Assembly: GCA_034112085.1 (NCBI GenBank)
Contig: JAWUWD010000066.1
Span: forward strand, 1 to 22,826
DNA length: 22,826 nt
DNA from: JAWUWD01 sp034112085
Lineage (GTDB): Bacteria; Bacteroidota; Bacteroidia; Cytophagales; Cyclobacteriaceae
Direction: 5' to 3'
Shown: positions 22,225-22,826 of the stretch, piece by piece
Layout of the letters: each line of letters starts with the position of its first letter
Position numbering within the stretch: position 1 is the first letter of the stretch
Made by a program: the position numbers and the translations under genes
The notes under the pieces: model-generated
Databases searched by the model: none
The model's input: the letters and a program-made list of their open reading frames with translations, nothing else
Told to the model about the DNA's origin: nothing

Positions 22225-22826
22225 TTAAAAATATGATGGGCAAGCAAGTCCTTTGTGAATCCGAGGGATCTTTATTCGATAATTAACCATGAATTCATGA
22301 GAACCATTAGACACTAACCCCAAGGCAGAAGTTGTCGCATCATAGGCATAACCCAAATGGAAATTTTCATTGATTTTCAGTTCGAACATCCATACTAATC
22401 CTTCAAAATATCTGTATGACAATCCAAACCCTACAGTTTCTTCAATGATCAAATTTGCACTTACATCAAATGAAAGTGGTGCTCCTTCTTCATATCGCAT
22501 TAATATTGAAGGAATAACTTTAAATTCTTTATTAAGCTGATAAGTATTTCCTGCGGTCAATAAGTAATTCCTACTAAACTGAGCCAAGCTTACTACACCA
22601 TCTATGGCATTAATTAAATTACCATTGAGTAGGTATGGCACGGATAGTCCAGCATAAAAACTTCTATTCGTGTAAAACAGACCTGCTCCAAAATTGGGAT
22701 TGTAATTCGAAAATGATTCAAAAAAAGCACTCCCTGGATCATTAGGGTCTGTCTTAGTGAAATCTGACTCTATATAATCAAAACCGGCATGTAACCACAT
22801 AGAAAGACTCCCACCGTATGGAAGTT
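22225..22826 (-). CDS. PorP/SprF family type IX secretion-associated outer-membrane protein, 5' end missing
   Basis: The open frame continues through the right window edge, so only the C-terminal ~200 residues are present. They show the alternating beta-strand and aromatic pattern of PorP/SprF proteins: HAGFDY, NYNPNFGAGLFYTNRSFYAGLSVP-type segments, a basic-polar turn, then VGFGLSYRYFEG and a late LGYAYD strand. The normal family length is about 300 aa, so roughly 100 N-terminal residues including the signal peptide lie outside the window. Relatives in this family work with the type IX secretion system or anchor secreted adhesins in gliding Bacteroidota. An ATG at 22800 is internal, since residues before it (PYGGSLS) continue the barrel pattern. 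Confidence 0.88.
   Translation of the reverse strand, partial: LPYGGSLSMWLHAGFDYIESDFTKTDPNDPGSAFFESFSNYNPNFGAGLFYTNRSFYAGLSVPYLLNGNLINAIDGVVSLAQFSRNYLLTAGNTYQLNKEFKVIPSILMRYEEGAPLSFDVSANLIIEETVGFGLSYRYFEGLVWMFELKINENFHLGYAYDATTSALGLVSNGSHEFMVNYRIKIPRIHKGLACPSYF

Overview
The window looks like chromosomal DNA of a Bacteroidota bacterium, most likely a marine Cytophagales-type organism (inference). The DNA is AT-rich. Most genes lack a clear Shine-Dalgarno sequence, at least two promoters fit the Bacteroidota TTG...TAnnTTTG pattern, and a PorP/SprF-type outer-membrane protein of the type IX secretion/gliding family runs off the right end. There is no rRNA, tRNA, CRISPR array, transposase or phage gene.

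Left part (1-9839): mostly single genes or short operons. In order they are a two-TM protein, a calcineurin-like metallophosphoesterase, a large class II Fic protein, a truncated second copy of the phosphoesterase 5' end, a lipoprotein, an SRAP/HMCES-type abasic-site sensor, and an M90 (MtfA-like) zinc peptidase interrupted by one in-frame TAA. The peptidase sits in an operon with a 42-aa membrane peptide and a membrane-anchored alpha/beta hydrolase. A pair of overlapping secreted-protein genes and a rhomboid protease follow. The Fic gene lies between two ~300-bp direct repeats made of the phosphoesterase 5' end and its upstream region.

Central and right part (10018-20854): two convergent operons that look like one functional system. 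The plus-strand set is AdoMet decarboxylase (speD), a six-TM voltage-gated K+ channel, a membrane-anchored but degenerate spermidine-synthase-like protein, a His-containing polytopic membrane protein of unknown function, and a Tat-exported lipoprotein amine-oxidase-like flavoprotein. The minus-strand set is a 40-aa ORF, a YbjN/YjfI-like protein, PspA, a 49-aa membrane peptide, a DUF4178 protein, a YgiB/YjfM-like lipoprotein, a double-DUF350 membrane protein, and a membrane-anchored spermidine synthase with intact motifs. The minus-strand order closely matches the E. coli yjfI-J-K-L-M-C operon, but polyamine enzymes replace the ATP-grasp ligase YjfC. The two sets meet at a strong hairpin. A divergent XRE regulator with an S24-like but catalytically dead C-terminus (20941-21717) is the likely controller. 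The simplest reading is an envelope-maintenance or stress module that couples polyamine synthesis and oxidation at the membrane to PspA/DUF350 membrane remodelling and K+ flux (inference).

Right end: a small SEC-C zinc-motif membrane protein and the partial PorP/SprF-like gene.
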